From positions 9,957 to 73,956 of the forward strand of contig JAEZHM010000117.1 in the NCBI GenBank assembly GCA_023416585.1: 64,000 nucleotides of DNA, given 5' to 3'. The notes under the pieces are model-generated. The model had not been told where the DNA came from, did no database searches, and saw only the letters and a list, made by a program, of their open reading frames with translations. The position numbers were made by a program, and so were the translations under genes. Below, piece after piece: positions 25,234 through 32,820 of the stretch (position 1 is its first letter; every line of letters begins with the position of its first letter). This DNA is from Bacillota bacterium (GTDB lineage: Bacteria; Bacillota; Clostridia; Christensenellales; Aristaeellaceae).

Positions 25234-28151
25234 GGCGCCTGCCTCCCTTCCGCCTGGCCGTACCCAAATTCAGCCCATTTGCGTTGGATTTCCTTGTCGA
25301 TTTCCTTGTTGTACTGATTCAGCACTTCCCGCTGGTTTTGCTTGTTGTAAACCACCGCCCTGAAGGCAAAGGCCAGGTACCTGTTGGTAATGTAATTGCC
25401 CGGCAGCTGGGGAATATCTTTTACATACTTCCACTGTTCCTTTAAAGCTGCCTGCTGGTCAAGTGTCCACTTCATACGTTCAAAGGCGCCTGTATTGGCG
25501 GTAGGCCAGCGGGCGGAGGCACCCATCAAGCTTTCCAGCGCCTGGCCGAACTCCGCCTGCGTATCATCGCTAACCCACCAGGAGATGAACGCATAAGCCG
25601 CCTCCTGCTTTTGGGATGTGGCGATGAGGATGGCGCCCGTGCCCGTAGCCCCCTCGCTTCTGTCAACGGTGCCGTCCGGCTGCCTGATACCGGGAATGGG
25701 AGCAATGTCCCACAGGCCGGCAAGCTCCGGGGCGGCTGCCGCCAAAGTGTTGGCGGCAGTGTAGCTTTCTATGGCGATGGGCATGGTGCCGGTTCGAAAG
25801 CGGGAGAAGAAATCATACTTCACCGGCAGCGCATACTTTGCATACAAATCCGTCCAGGCCTTGAACGCCTCCAGCGCCTTTGGGTCCTGAAACTGCGTCT
25901 TTAACAGATCATCCGAATAAAAGTTCAGCCCACGCTGGAATAGCTGGGCCTGGAAGCCCAGCGTATTGTTGTTCGTCACCGTCGGGGAAGGGATGCCTAC
26001 CTGCATGCCCTGCTTTTGGATCACGGGCACCAAGGCGCACAAGTCCTCCCAAGTATCGGGCACTTGGAGGCCCAGCTGCGAAAAAATGTCCTTGCGGTAG
26101 AAGATCACGTCAAAATTCTGCGTTTCAGGCAGCGCGTATACGCCGCCCTGAAATGTGTAGGGCACAAGCGCCGATGCCATGAACCGTTGTTTGATTTCCC
26201 CAAAGCCGTCAAATTGGCTTAAATCCGTCAATGCGCCCCGCATGGCCAGGTTGACAGGCAGCTCCTTGTATACGGTGATGGCCACATCCGGACCCTTGCC
26301 GCCCAAAATAGCCTGCATCAGCGTTTGGGAGCCATCGATCAAACTCAGGTTCACCTGAATACCCGAATCCTTTACAAAGGTCTGGTCAATCAGTTCCTTC
26401 AGAATCTGCGTCTGATCACGGCCGGAGGCGATGCCCGTTGCCCCCAGGTCATTGGCGCAGACCCAAACAGTAATGGTAGGTGCGGCATTGCCGCTATCGT
26501 ATGTTTCGCCCACCGCGGAATAATCCTCAAAGAAGGAGCCGGCAAAGGCCTTTAACCGGAAGGCCGCTTGATGTAAGAAGTCCGCACCCGCCTTTGGGAG
26601 GGGAAGATCAGTGGAGGTAAGGGCAAAATAATCAATCTGCATGGGCTGTTCCCTGAGCGTGAGTACCTGGGAAGCCAGCCCGGATATATTGTTTTTAAAG
26701 GATTCCAGCCTTACAGGAATATCTTCCGGGTATTTTATAAAGCTTCGCAGCTGCACGGCCACCTGAGTAAGTATCGCAGCCTCGCTTCCCCCAAACGCGT
26801 TTTGTTCAATGATTTGCTGCTGGACTGTAAGCGTTAGCGCGATTCTTTCAAAATCCTCCATGAGGCCGGGGATCTTCTTGTCCAGATGGAAGTCACGGTT
26901 TAAGTCTACGGTGATCCTGTCCCCGTCGGCGTTGTCCCCGGTGATGACGATAATCTTCCGGTAGAGGCTGCCCAGCTCCGTTATGACTTCCTCCAGTTTG
27001 CGCAGCGGCTTACTGTAAGGCCCGGCGGCCACTTCCAGCCGCAGGGTATGCGTGCCGCCCGTCAGGTACAGGGGCAACAAATTGCCTTCCCCATCGCAAA
27101 GCGTATACATCTGCCACCCCTCTTGATAGGGAACGGTCACATGGTCACTTTCCGCAAAAGGCACTTTACCATCAATGTATAGCCTGCGGGTGCTGCCCAT
27201 GCCCCTAAGGAAATTCGTAAGCACCCGCATGCTCAAATTGTACTGTCCGTCCTCCGGCACCTGAAATGTCCACTCCATCCATTCGCCCTGGAGCTTCCAG
27301 TTTTCACCGCCAATGGTGTTCATGCGCACCTTTACGGGATCACTTGGGCTGGTGGCGCTGTCAGCCCGCTCGCTCAGGGGGTACAGCACGGGGCTGTTCC
27401 GCAATCCGGCCTCCTCGGCCTCAAACTTTATCAAAACGTTTCGGGCGTTGTTTGGCGCTGCCGGCATGGCCCTTGCATACGGCTCAAGAGGCTTTGTGTT
27501 CATAAACCGGAGGTATTTTATGGCCAGCGCCTCGGCAGTCAGACCAAGGCTCAGCGTATGCTCCCCTTGAGACAGATAAAAACAGTAAGGATCCGCGTAA
27601 TGGTTGTTATGGTCCTGAAATTGAATGCTCTGCCAAAGGGAGACTTCCTTCAGCTTGGGCCGCACATCGTGGCCGCGGCTGTCTCTTTCGATGGGGCCCG
27701 CGGCCTCATAAAGCCTTCTAAGAAGGAGGCTTTCGCACTGTTCAAACGCATAACCGCCATCCAGCATAAGCTGCATTTCAATATCGTTTTGCCTAGCGGG
27801 CAGCGCAAGATAATTGATCTCCAACCGGTACCACCCCGGCGCGTCCACAGAAAACGTCCAGTCCACAAAGCCTGAGGTGCTTTTCAGGACAAGCGCATTC
27901 TTTACGCCATATAAATCACCCGGCTCCACATACGCGCCGGTGTCATGTGCGTCAGCAAACGCATCCCCGCTTAGAAGGATTTCCCCCGCCGGGAAAATCC
28001 TTTCCTCATCCGCCTCAAAATAGGAGTCATAGCTTATGACACCGGCTGCCGGGCCGGGCACATTTTGCGCATATGCACCCGCGATAAAAAGCGCCCAAAC
28101 AAGGGCCGCCATCAGGGGCAGGCTGGGTAACAAACGCCCGTTTTTACGCAT
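25230..28151 (-). CDS. large extracellular solute-binding protein with N-terminal carbohydrate-binding-like domains
   Basis: About 973 residues, more than twice the usual binding-protein size. After a signal peptide (ending AGAYAQN) there are two beta-sandwich regions of the CBM6/35 kind (about 30-235, with SGFVDWTFSVDAPGWYRLEINYLAL, and 240-385, with GEWMEWTFQVPEDGQYNLSMRV). A helical linker (about 385-540) leads to a family-1 sugar-binding domain (about 555-960; ITVWVCAND, GGKGPDVAITVYKE, SEGATGTGAILIATSQKQEAAYAF). I choose ATG 28151, 9 nt after GGAG; in-frame ATGs at 28157 and 28166 are alternatives. It is first in an operon with two permease pairs, DUF5696 and propeller/Yip1. A consensus promoter and LacI-like operator precede it. 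No lipobox is seen, so membrane anchoring is unclear. Confidence 0.85.
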   Translation of the reverse strand: MRKNGRLLPSLPLMAALVWALFIAGAYAQNVPGPAAGVISYDSYFEADEERIFPAGEILLSGDAFADAHDTGAYVEPGDLYGVKNALVLKSTSGFVDWTFSVDAPGWYRLEINYLALPARQNDIEMQLMLDGGYAFEQCESLLLRRLYEAAGPIERDSRGHDVRPKLKEVSLWQSIQFQDHNNHYADPYCFYLSQGEHTLSLGLTAEALAIKYLRFMNTKPLEPYARAMPAAPNNARNVLIKFEAEEAGLRNSPVLYPLSERADSATSPSDPVKVRMNTIGGENWKLQGEWMEWTFQVPEDGQYNLSMRVLTNFLRGMGSTRRLYIDGKVPFAESDHVTVPYQEGWQMYTLCDGEGNLLPLYLTGGTHTLRLEVAAGPYSKPLRKLEEVITELGSLYRKIIVITGDNADGDRITVDLNRDFHLDKKIPGLMEDFERIALTLTVQQQIIEQNAFGGSEAAILTQVAVQLRSFIKYPEDIPVRLESFKNNISGLASQVLTLREQPMQIDYFALTSTDLPLPKAGADFLHQAAFRLKAFAGSFFEDYSAVGETYDSGNAAPTITVWVCANDLGATGIASGRDQTQILKELIDQTFVKDSGIQVNLSLIDGSQTLMQAILGGKGPDVAITVYKELPVNLAMRGALTDLSQFDGFGEIKQRFMASALVPYTFQGGVYALPETQNFDVIFYRKDIFSQLGLQVPDTWEDLCALVPVIQKQGMQVGIPSPTVTNNNTLGFQAQLFQRGLNFYSDDLLKTQFQDPKALEAFKAWTDLYAKYALPVKYDFFSRFRTGTMPIAIESYTAANTLAAAAPELAGLWDIAPIPGIRQPDGTVDRSEGATGTGAILIATSQKQEAAYAFISWWVSDDTQAEFGQALESLMGASARWPTANTGAFERMKWTLDQQAALKEQWKYVKDIPQLPGNYITNRYLAFAFRAVVYNKQNQREVLNQYNKEIDKEIQRKWAEFGYGQAEGRQAP

Positions 28152-28170
28152 GCGCATCAGCTCCATTTTC

Positions 28171-28190
28171 TTGGATAAACGATTTCTCTT
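28171..28190. promoter_or_regulatory. LacI-family operator (one strong half) in binding-protein leader
   Basis: 14 of 20 matches; the half GGATAAACG is perfect and the other half is degenerate. It lies about 8 bp downstream of the minus-strand -10 box and covers the expected transcription start. Confidence 0.55.
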
Positions 28191-28197
28191 TATTCAC

Positions 28198-28226
28198 AGT
28201 ATAGAAAGTGCCGCCGCCCTTGTCAA
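28198..28226 (-). promoter_or_regulatory. sigma-A promoter for the double-importer operon
   Basis: On the minus strand TTGACA (plus 28221-28226), a 17-bp GC-rich spacer and TATACT (plus 28198-28203). Divergent from the promoter at 28281-28309. Confidence 0.8.
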
Positions 28227-28280
28227 TAACAAATTGAGAAAAACTTGGTTCCGGATTTCTTAATATTGACCAATTTCATA

Positions 28281-28309
28281 TTGACATAGCTGTTGTTTTG
28301 GGATAAACT
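28281..28309 (+). promoter_or_regulatory. sigma-A promoter for the secreted GH13-like gene
   Basis: TTGACA (28281-28286), a 17-bp spacer and TAAACT (28304-28309). The operator at 28375-28394 lies about 65 bp downstream in the leader. Confidence 0.75.
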
Positions 28310-28374
28310 CTGCATCAGAAGCAATATTCGTAATGTACTCTCGGCAGGAAACAGGCAGTATTTCTGAACGCAGT

Positions 28375-28394
28375 TTGGTTAAGCGTTTATCCTT
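28375..28394. promoter_or_regulatory. LacI-family operator upstream of secreted GH13-like gene
   Basis: 16 of 20 matches to the palindrome, with a perfect right half (CGTTTATCCTT). It ends 43 bp before the TTG start at 28438. Confidence 0.7.
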
Positions 28395-28437
28395 ATGCAA
28401 TCCTTTTCCCTGCCGTCTAAAAGGAGCGACCGCTGCC

Positions 28438-30579
28438 TTGAAAAAAGCCATCCTGAGGAAGCATAAGGGCCCATTTCCGGCTTTTTTCCTGCTGTTGGGA
28501 CTTATTTTCCTGATCCCCATGACCTCCACCGCAGAATCCGGCCAGCGCTTTGACATTCGCGGCGTCACCTTATCCTTTTCCGGTACGGGCATGCTGAACA
28601 GCATCACGCGGGAGGGCCGCACCTTAACAATGGATGGGCTGTGTACCGATGTGGGTGTGGACGGCGCTTTCCTTCAATCCACCGTAGGTTACCAGCGTTT
28701 TTGGAACATGGCCACCTGGGATCTTGCAAAAATCGTGCCCCTGAACAGGCAGCCGGCGCTGGGGCAGTTGCTGGATCTTCAGGCCGACGAAGGCGGCGTG
28801 ACCGTCACCCTGGCCCTTGCGGACATGGTTCTTTCACAGCGGTATACCGTAACGGAGTCCGCCGTCGCGTGCGAGGTGACCGTCACCTCTCAAAAAAGCA
28901 CCGTATGTGAAATCCAGGGCGTAAACTTCCTGCTCGGAAACATACAGGTTTCAAAGGACGCCACCTTTGAATTCCCCGGCAATGTCCCCTACGGGGTGGC
29001 GCACCTTGCCGATCTTCGCGCCTTTGCCACGAAGCAGACAGCCTACTGCAATCCGGTTGTGCTTACGCGCGACGGGCAAACGGGGTTCAACGCCGTGTTT
29101 TTGAATGAAGAGGAGAAGTGGTCCACCGCCGTCTACCGGGATAAGGCAGGCGGGATGTATGTCGCCAACCTTTCCATGACAGAGCTGCTTTTGCACCCCG
29201 GGGAGAGCTTTCATGTAGGTACGCTCTATCTGCAATTAACGGAGGAAGACCCTTACGCCCCGCTGCAAAAGCTGTACGGCGAAAAGGGGTATGCGGCCGC
29301 CACCTCTTTGGATGGCGAGGCGGCCGGCCCCGTGTACAGCTGCCATCCGGCCGGCACCATGGACAGCGGATTCCGCGATACAAAGACCATGCGAAGCTTT
29401 GCGGAAACCTTGCCGGCCCTATCGACAATGGGCATTGAAAACGTATGGGTGCTGCCCATATTTTCGCATACGGGCCGCGGCGTATACAGCCCCACCGACC
29501 AAAGCGTGATCGACAAACGCTACGGCACGGATGCGGATGTGGCCTATTTTGTGGATACGGCCCACAGCCTTGGCATGAAGGTATTGTTTGACTATGTGCC
29601 CCACGGGCCGGAGCCGCAGGACCCGCTGGCGGCAAATCACCCGGAATGGTGCTCTGCCGCCCGGCGGGGCGGGCAGCAAATAGAGTGGGACTGCGTCAGC
29701 TTCGACATGGCCAATAAGGATTACCAGTCCTATACCAAACAGCTTGTCATGGATCATGTGAAAAGGTTCCATGTGGACGGCGGGCGCATCGACTGTGCTA
29801 TGGGCGGCCTGACCAACTGGAAGCCGCAGGATGGAAACCGCCCTTCCTCCTCCAGCTTAAAGGGCGGCGTGGGCATTGTTTCCGCCATCCGGGAGGGATT
29901 TTTGTCAAGCGGCGTCACGCCAACCCTGCTGCCGGAAAACTTTCATCCCCTGCCCTTTTACGCCTCCGTCACCGACATTTTCTACGACATGCCCTTGTAC
30001 CGCATGATGTTTGACTTGCGGGAAAGCAGGGCGGATGATCAGACTTTCGCTACAGAGCTTACCCGCTGGCTTTATTCGGAGAATATGGCTTCCGTCCAAG
30101 GGCAAAAAAAGCTTCGGTTCCTGGGCAACCATGACACCGTATCCTGGACATGGGATAAAGCCCGGGCCGCCTGGGTGTACGGAGAGGAAAAAGCCAAGGC
30201 GCTGTGGGTGCTTATGAGCACCATCGACGGCATCCCCTTTTTGTATCAGGGGGACGAAGACTCAAGCCTGTATCACTTGAATGGCGTATATGATTTGAGG
30301 GACTTCTTCACAGAGCTTTTCGCCGCGCGCAAAGCATACCTCCGGGACGATATGCGTACGGATTACTTTTTAAATAATCTTGGCGTAGCGGTGTATGCAC
30401 GCACCAATGAAGAAACCCGGCAGCTCGTACTTGTAAATCTATGCGGCGGGGAAAAGACGGTTCCCACAAGCGGCCTGCCCGCATTCACGGGAACGGTTTT
30501 GTATGGCAGTGCAGATATCTCCAGTGAAAACATCACACTGCCGGCTTATGGATACGTAATGCTTGCATGCGAAAACTAG
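28438..30579 (+). CDS. alpha-amylase superfamily (GH13-like) enzyme, exported
   Basis: A 713-residue paralogue of the cytoplasmic enzyme at 7511. The frame is open from 28333, but the TTG at 28438 has AAGGAG 11 nt upstream and gives an ideal export signal (MKKAILRKHKGPFPAFFLLL, then a hydrophobic run to TSTAES). An N-terminal beta domain (about 35-295) precedes the barrel. Conserved positions match the paralogue: FDYVPH (Asp385, His389), GGRIDCAMGG (Arg450, Asp452), LPENF (Glu500), LGNHDT (His565, Asp566). The signal may be uncleaved and act as an anchor. It is divergent from the binding-protein operon, and both have LacI-type sites, which fits an enzyme that cuts the glycan outside the cell for uptake. 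Confidence 0.87.
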   Translation: MKKAILRKHKGPFPAFFLLLGLIFLIPMTSTAESGQRFDIRGVTLSFSGTGMLNSITREGRTLTMDGLCTDVGVDGAFLQSTVGYQRFWNMATWDLAKIVPLNRQPALGQLLDLQADEGGVTVTLALADMVLSQRYTVTESAVACEVTVTSQKSTVCEIQGVNFLLGNIQVSKDATFEFPGNVPYGVAHLADLRAFATKQTAYCNPVVLTRDGQTGFNAVFLNEEEKWSTAVYRDKAGGMYVANLSMTELLLHPGESFHVGTLYLQLTEEDPYAPLQKLYGEKGYAAATSLDGEAAGPVYSCHPAGTMDSGFRDTKTMRSFAETLPALSTMGIENVWVLPIFSHTGRGVYSPTDQSVIDKRYGTDADVAYFVDTAHSLGMKVLFDYVPHGPEPQDPLAANHPEWCSAARRGGQQIEWDCVSFDMANKDYQSYTKQLVMDHVKRFHVDGGRIDCAMGGLTNWKPQDGNRPSSSSLKGGVGIVSAIREGFLSSGVTPTLLPENFHPLPFYASVTDIFYDMPLYRMMFDLRESRADDQTFATELTRWLYSENMASVQGQKKLRFLGNHDTVSWTWDKARAAWVYGEEKAKALWVLMSTIDGIPFLYQGDEDSSLYHLNGVYDLRDFFTELFAARKAYLRDDMRTDYFLNNLGVAVYARTNEETRQLVLVNLCGGEKTVPTSGLPAFTGTVLYGSADISSENITLPAYGYVMLACEN

Positions 30580-30670
30580 TGCTCCGGCAATTACAGAAGT
30601 AATGAAATTCATATAGGCTTGCCGCTCAATCACGGTTGACGGCAGAAAAGCCAATAAACAAACGATGCTG

Positions 30671-30744
30671 TAGGGGCGATTATCAATCGCCCGCCAAGTA
30701 ACATATTCAGACCGCAACATGCGGGCGATTACTAATCGCCCCTA
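30671..30744. repeat. 74-bp inverted-repeat element
   Basis: The 24-bp arms 30671-30694 and 30721-30744 are inverted copies with two mismatches (core GGGGCGATTATCAATCGCCC). Non-coding, between the GH13-like gene and the small exported protein; possibly a MITE remnant. I saw no second copy in the window. Confidence 0.65.
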
Positions 30745-30808
30745 TGACACAAAACTACCCGTACTCCGTGTGCAGATGCACATGAAAATAGATGAAGGAG
30801 GGTTCCCC

Positions 30809-31417
30809 ATGAAAAAGCTCCTGTCCCTGGTGCTTGCCCTGATGCTCAGCCTTGCCGCCATCCCGGCGCTGGCGGAAGCGACCCAAGCCGTGTATGCCCT
30901 GAATGTGGATACCTTGACCCTTACCCAAGGTCCCGTATGGTCCTACTTATATTTTGACGAAGCCAAAAATGAAATGGCGGAACTGAACGCCACGCCGGAC
31001 TGGGGCGACAACTGGCAGTTCTCCACGCAGCCCACGGTAGACAACGTATACCACTCCATCTGCGAATGGGACGGTGTGGTCTACGCAATGCCAGGCACCT
31101 GGATCGGCAAGCACATCGACATCGTTGTCTCCTTCACCGCACCAAAGGCCGGCACAGTCGTCATCGCGCCCATGTCGTTTGTGATCAAGGATGATGGAAA
31201 TCCGCATCCGGCCTATCAGGTAAAGATCGTAAAGCACGCCGCCGAGGATGTGCAGCTTTTCCCGTTAGAGGGCGAATGGGCCCAAACGCCCGCCGCCACC
31301 GCAGGCATTGAAGTGCAGGTTGCTGAGGGCGACAAGATCTATTTCGAAGTGCGCTCCGGCGACGGCGGCGGCGCCGCTGTCAGCCTCCAGCCCTCCATCG
31401 CCTACAAAGCAGAATAA
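30809..31417 (+). CDS. small exported beta-rich protein, function unknown
   Basis: A 202-residue protein with a clear signal peptide (MKKLLSLVLALMLSLAAIPALAEA) and GAAGGAGG 8 nt before the ATG at 30809. I place the start there because the upstream frame runs through the repeat at 30671-30744. The mature part is about 180 residues, rich in beta strands and aromatics (WSYLYFDEAKNEM, DIVVSFTAPKAGTVVIAPMSF, VAEGDKIYFEVRSGDGGGAAVSL), which suggests a jelly-roll fold of the carbohydrate-binding kind. No catalytic motif is visible. It follows the exported GH13-like gene by 229 bp and ends in a strong terminator. It may bind the same glycan at the surface; this is inference from position and fold impression only. 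Confidence 0.7.
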   Translation: MKKLLSLVLALMLSLAAIPALAEATQAVYALNVDTLTLTQGPVWSYLYFDEAKNEMAELNATPDWGDNWQFSTQPTVDNVYHSICEWDGVVYAMPGTWIGKHIDIVVSFTAPKAGTVVIAPMSFVIKDDGNPHPAYQVKIVKHAAEDVQLFPLEGEWAQTPAATAGIEVQVAEGDKIYFEVRSGDGGGAAVSLQPSIAYKAE

Positions 31418-31435
31418 CAGCATAAGCAAAAACAG

Positions 31436-31474
31436 CAGGGGCTCCGGTACTTCCGGAGCCCCTGTGGTTTTTTT
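31436..31474 (+). terminator. intrinsic terminator
   Basis: A perfect 12-bp stem (31436-31447 with 31453-31464), a 5-nt loop, and a seven-T run at 31468-31474. Confidence 0.85.
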
Positions 31475-31525
31475 CAGAACCGTATTTTTCCTGCATATAG
31501 CAAGAAGGCACACAACGCAAATCTG

Positions 31526-32527
31526 TCAGATTTCCTTCCATTCCCACACCGAATCCCGCTCGATCAGGTTTCCCTTGCCGTACAGATATCCCACCGGCCT
31601 TTCGGGCTCCCGGATGCGGGCAATCATCGATTGCATAGACAGCCTCGCGATTTGGCGGCGGTCAAAGTCCACGCTAGTAAGCCTTGGCCTTGTCAGTTCG
31701 CACAGCGCTGTATTGTCGAAGCTGATGATGGAAACCTCCTGGGGCACCTTGATTCCTGCCATATCCAGGCGCTGCATCAGCGTGAAGGCGGCTTTGTCGC
31801 AATGGCATACAAAGGCGGTGGGCAGATCACTAGGCAGGTCGAACTTCAAGGAGTACTGCCCGGAGAACGAGTCGTTGTTGACGATGTGCCAGGCGTCATC
31901 CCCACTCAGCCCCGCCAGCTTCAGCGCCTTTTGATAGCCGAAATACCTGTCGCATATGCTGGAGGTGGCGCGTATATCCCCCACAAAGCCGATTTTGGTA
32001 TGCCCCTTGCGGATCAGGTAATCGGTAACGCTCTGTCCCAAATGAAAGTTGTCGGATATGATACAGTCGAAGCTTAGCTCCGGCAAATAAAAGTCCACAA
32101 AAATCTTGGCGCTCTTCAGGGGAAGCAGCAGCTTCAAATAATCATGCCGGAATTCCCCAGCAATGAATATACCGTCAAAGCGCTCCGTTTGAAGCTTGTC
32201 CGGCAGGCGCAGCGCCATCTCGTCCTCGCTGCCTAACACAAAGCAGGCGACGGTATGGTTCTGCTCCAAACATTGCTTGTTGATGTAATAATAAATGGTG
32301 GTATAGAATGTGTCGTCTTCCAGAAAGAAACGCTTGGGACAGACAAACGCCAGGTGATAACCGGCCTTTGCATCCTCCGCACCGTATTCCATCTTCTTGG
32401 CCATGAGCAAAATCTGCTGCCGCCGGGCGTCGCTTAACCCCGGGCGGCCGTTGAGCGCCTTGGAGACCGAGACCTTGGTTATGCCCAGCGCATCGGCGAT
32501 ATCCTGCATCGTCACCTTTTTGCTCAT
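31526..32527 (-). CDS. LacI family transcriptional regulator (second)
   Basis: A 333-residue repressor with helix-turn-helix at residues 6-50 (VTMQDIADALGITKVSVSKAL) and a ligand domain ending SFDNTALCELTRPRLTSVDF. The hinge lacks the usual YxPN sequence (KKMEYGAEDAKAG), a feature of a LacI subgroup. It sits next to the binding-protein/LplCB genes (32821-36378) on the same strand and so probably controls that locus rather than the operators of the left region. A candidate target is the inverted repeat over the 36625-36653 promoter. It ends convergently with the small exported protein. Confidence 0.88.
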   Translation of the reverse strand: MSKKVTMQDIADALGITKVSVSKALNGRPGLSDARRQQILLMAKKMEYGAEDAKAGYHLAFVCPKRFFLEDDTFYTTIYYYINKQCLEQNHTVACFVLGSEDEMALRLPDKLQTERFDGIFIAGEFRHDYLKLLLPLKSAKIFVDFYLPELSFDCIISDNFHLGQSVTDYLIRKGHTKIGFVGDIRATSSICDRYFGYQKALKLAGLSGDDAWHIVNNDSFSGQYSLKFDLPSDLPTAFVCHCDKAAFTLMQRLDMAGIKVPQEVSIISFDNTALCELTRPRLTSVDFDRRQIARLSMQSMIARIREPERPVGYLYGKGNLIERDSVWEWKEI

Positions 32528-32624
32528 TGCTATGTAGGGCTCCCTTCACGGACTGGTTGGCTCATTTTTCCTATTATACAGCACCATTGTTTCTCCGTCA
32601 AAGATAAGGCAAGGCTGCTCCTAT

Positions 32625-32725
32625 ACCTCCTTCCGCCGCCTGCGGGCGCCACCTCCCTCCAAGAGGGAGGCTCAAAGAAAGGCTCCCTCTGGAGTGGGCT
32701 TAAGACGAAGGAGGCTGGGGGAGGT
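32625..32725 (-). repeat. family B intergenic repeat
   Basis: GC-rich element ending in AGCCTCCTTCGTC and ACCTCCTTCCGCCGCC arms with internal CTCCCTC/GAGGGAG hairpins. It is the reverse-orientation counterpart of the copy at 35295-35396 and shares its ends with the composite at 37842. Confidence 0.7.
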
Positions 32726-32765
32726 TTAATAGCAAGGTTATAGTCTGTTTTTCTCAAGGCAGTAC

Positions 32766-32800
32766 AAGGGCCTCCACCCGCAGCGAAAATGGAGGCCCTT
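32766..32800 (-). terminator. intrinsic terminator
   Basis: An 11-bp stem (AAGGGCCTCCA at 32766-32776 with its complement at 32790-32800) lies 20 bp downstream of the minus-strand binding-protein gene. The T run is short. Confidence 0.65.
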
Positions 32801-32820
32801 TTAGGTTCATTAAGCGTTCA

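Noticed and set aside
28260..28622. Minus-strand frame across the divergent promoter region
   Set aside because: It overlaps two consensus promoters, an operator and the signal peptide of the exported enzyme on the other strand.
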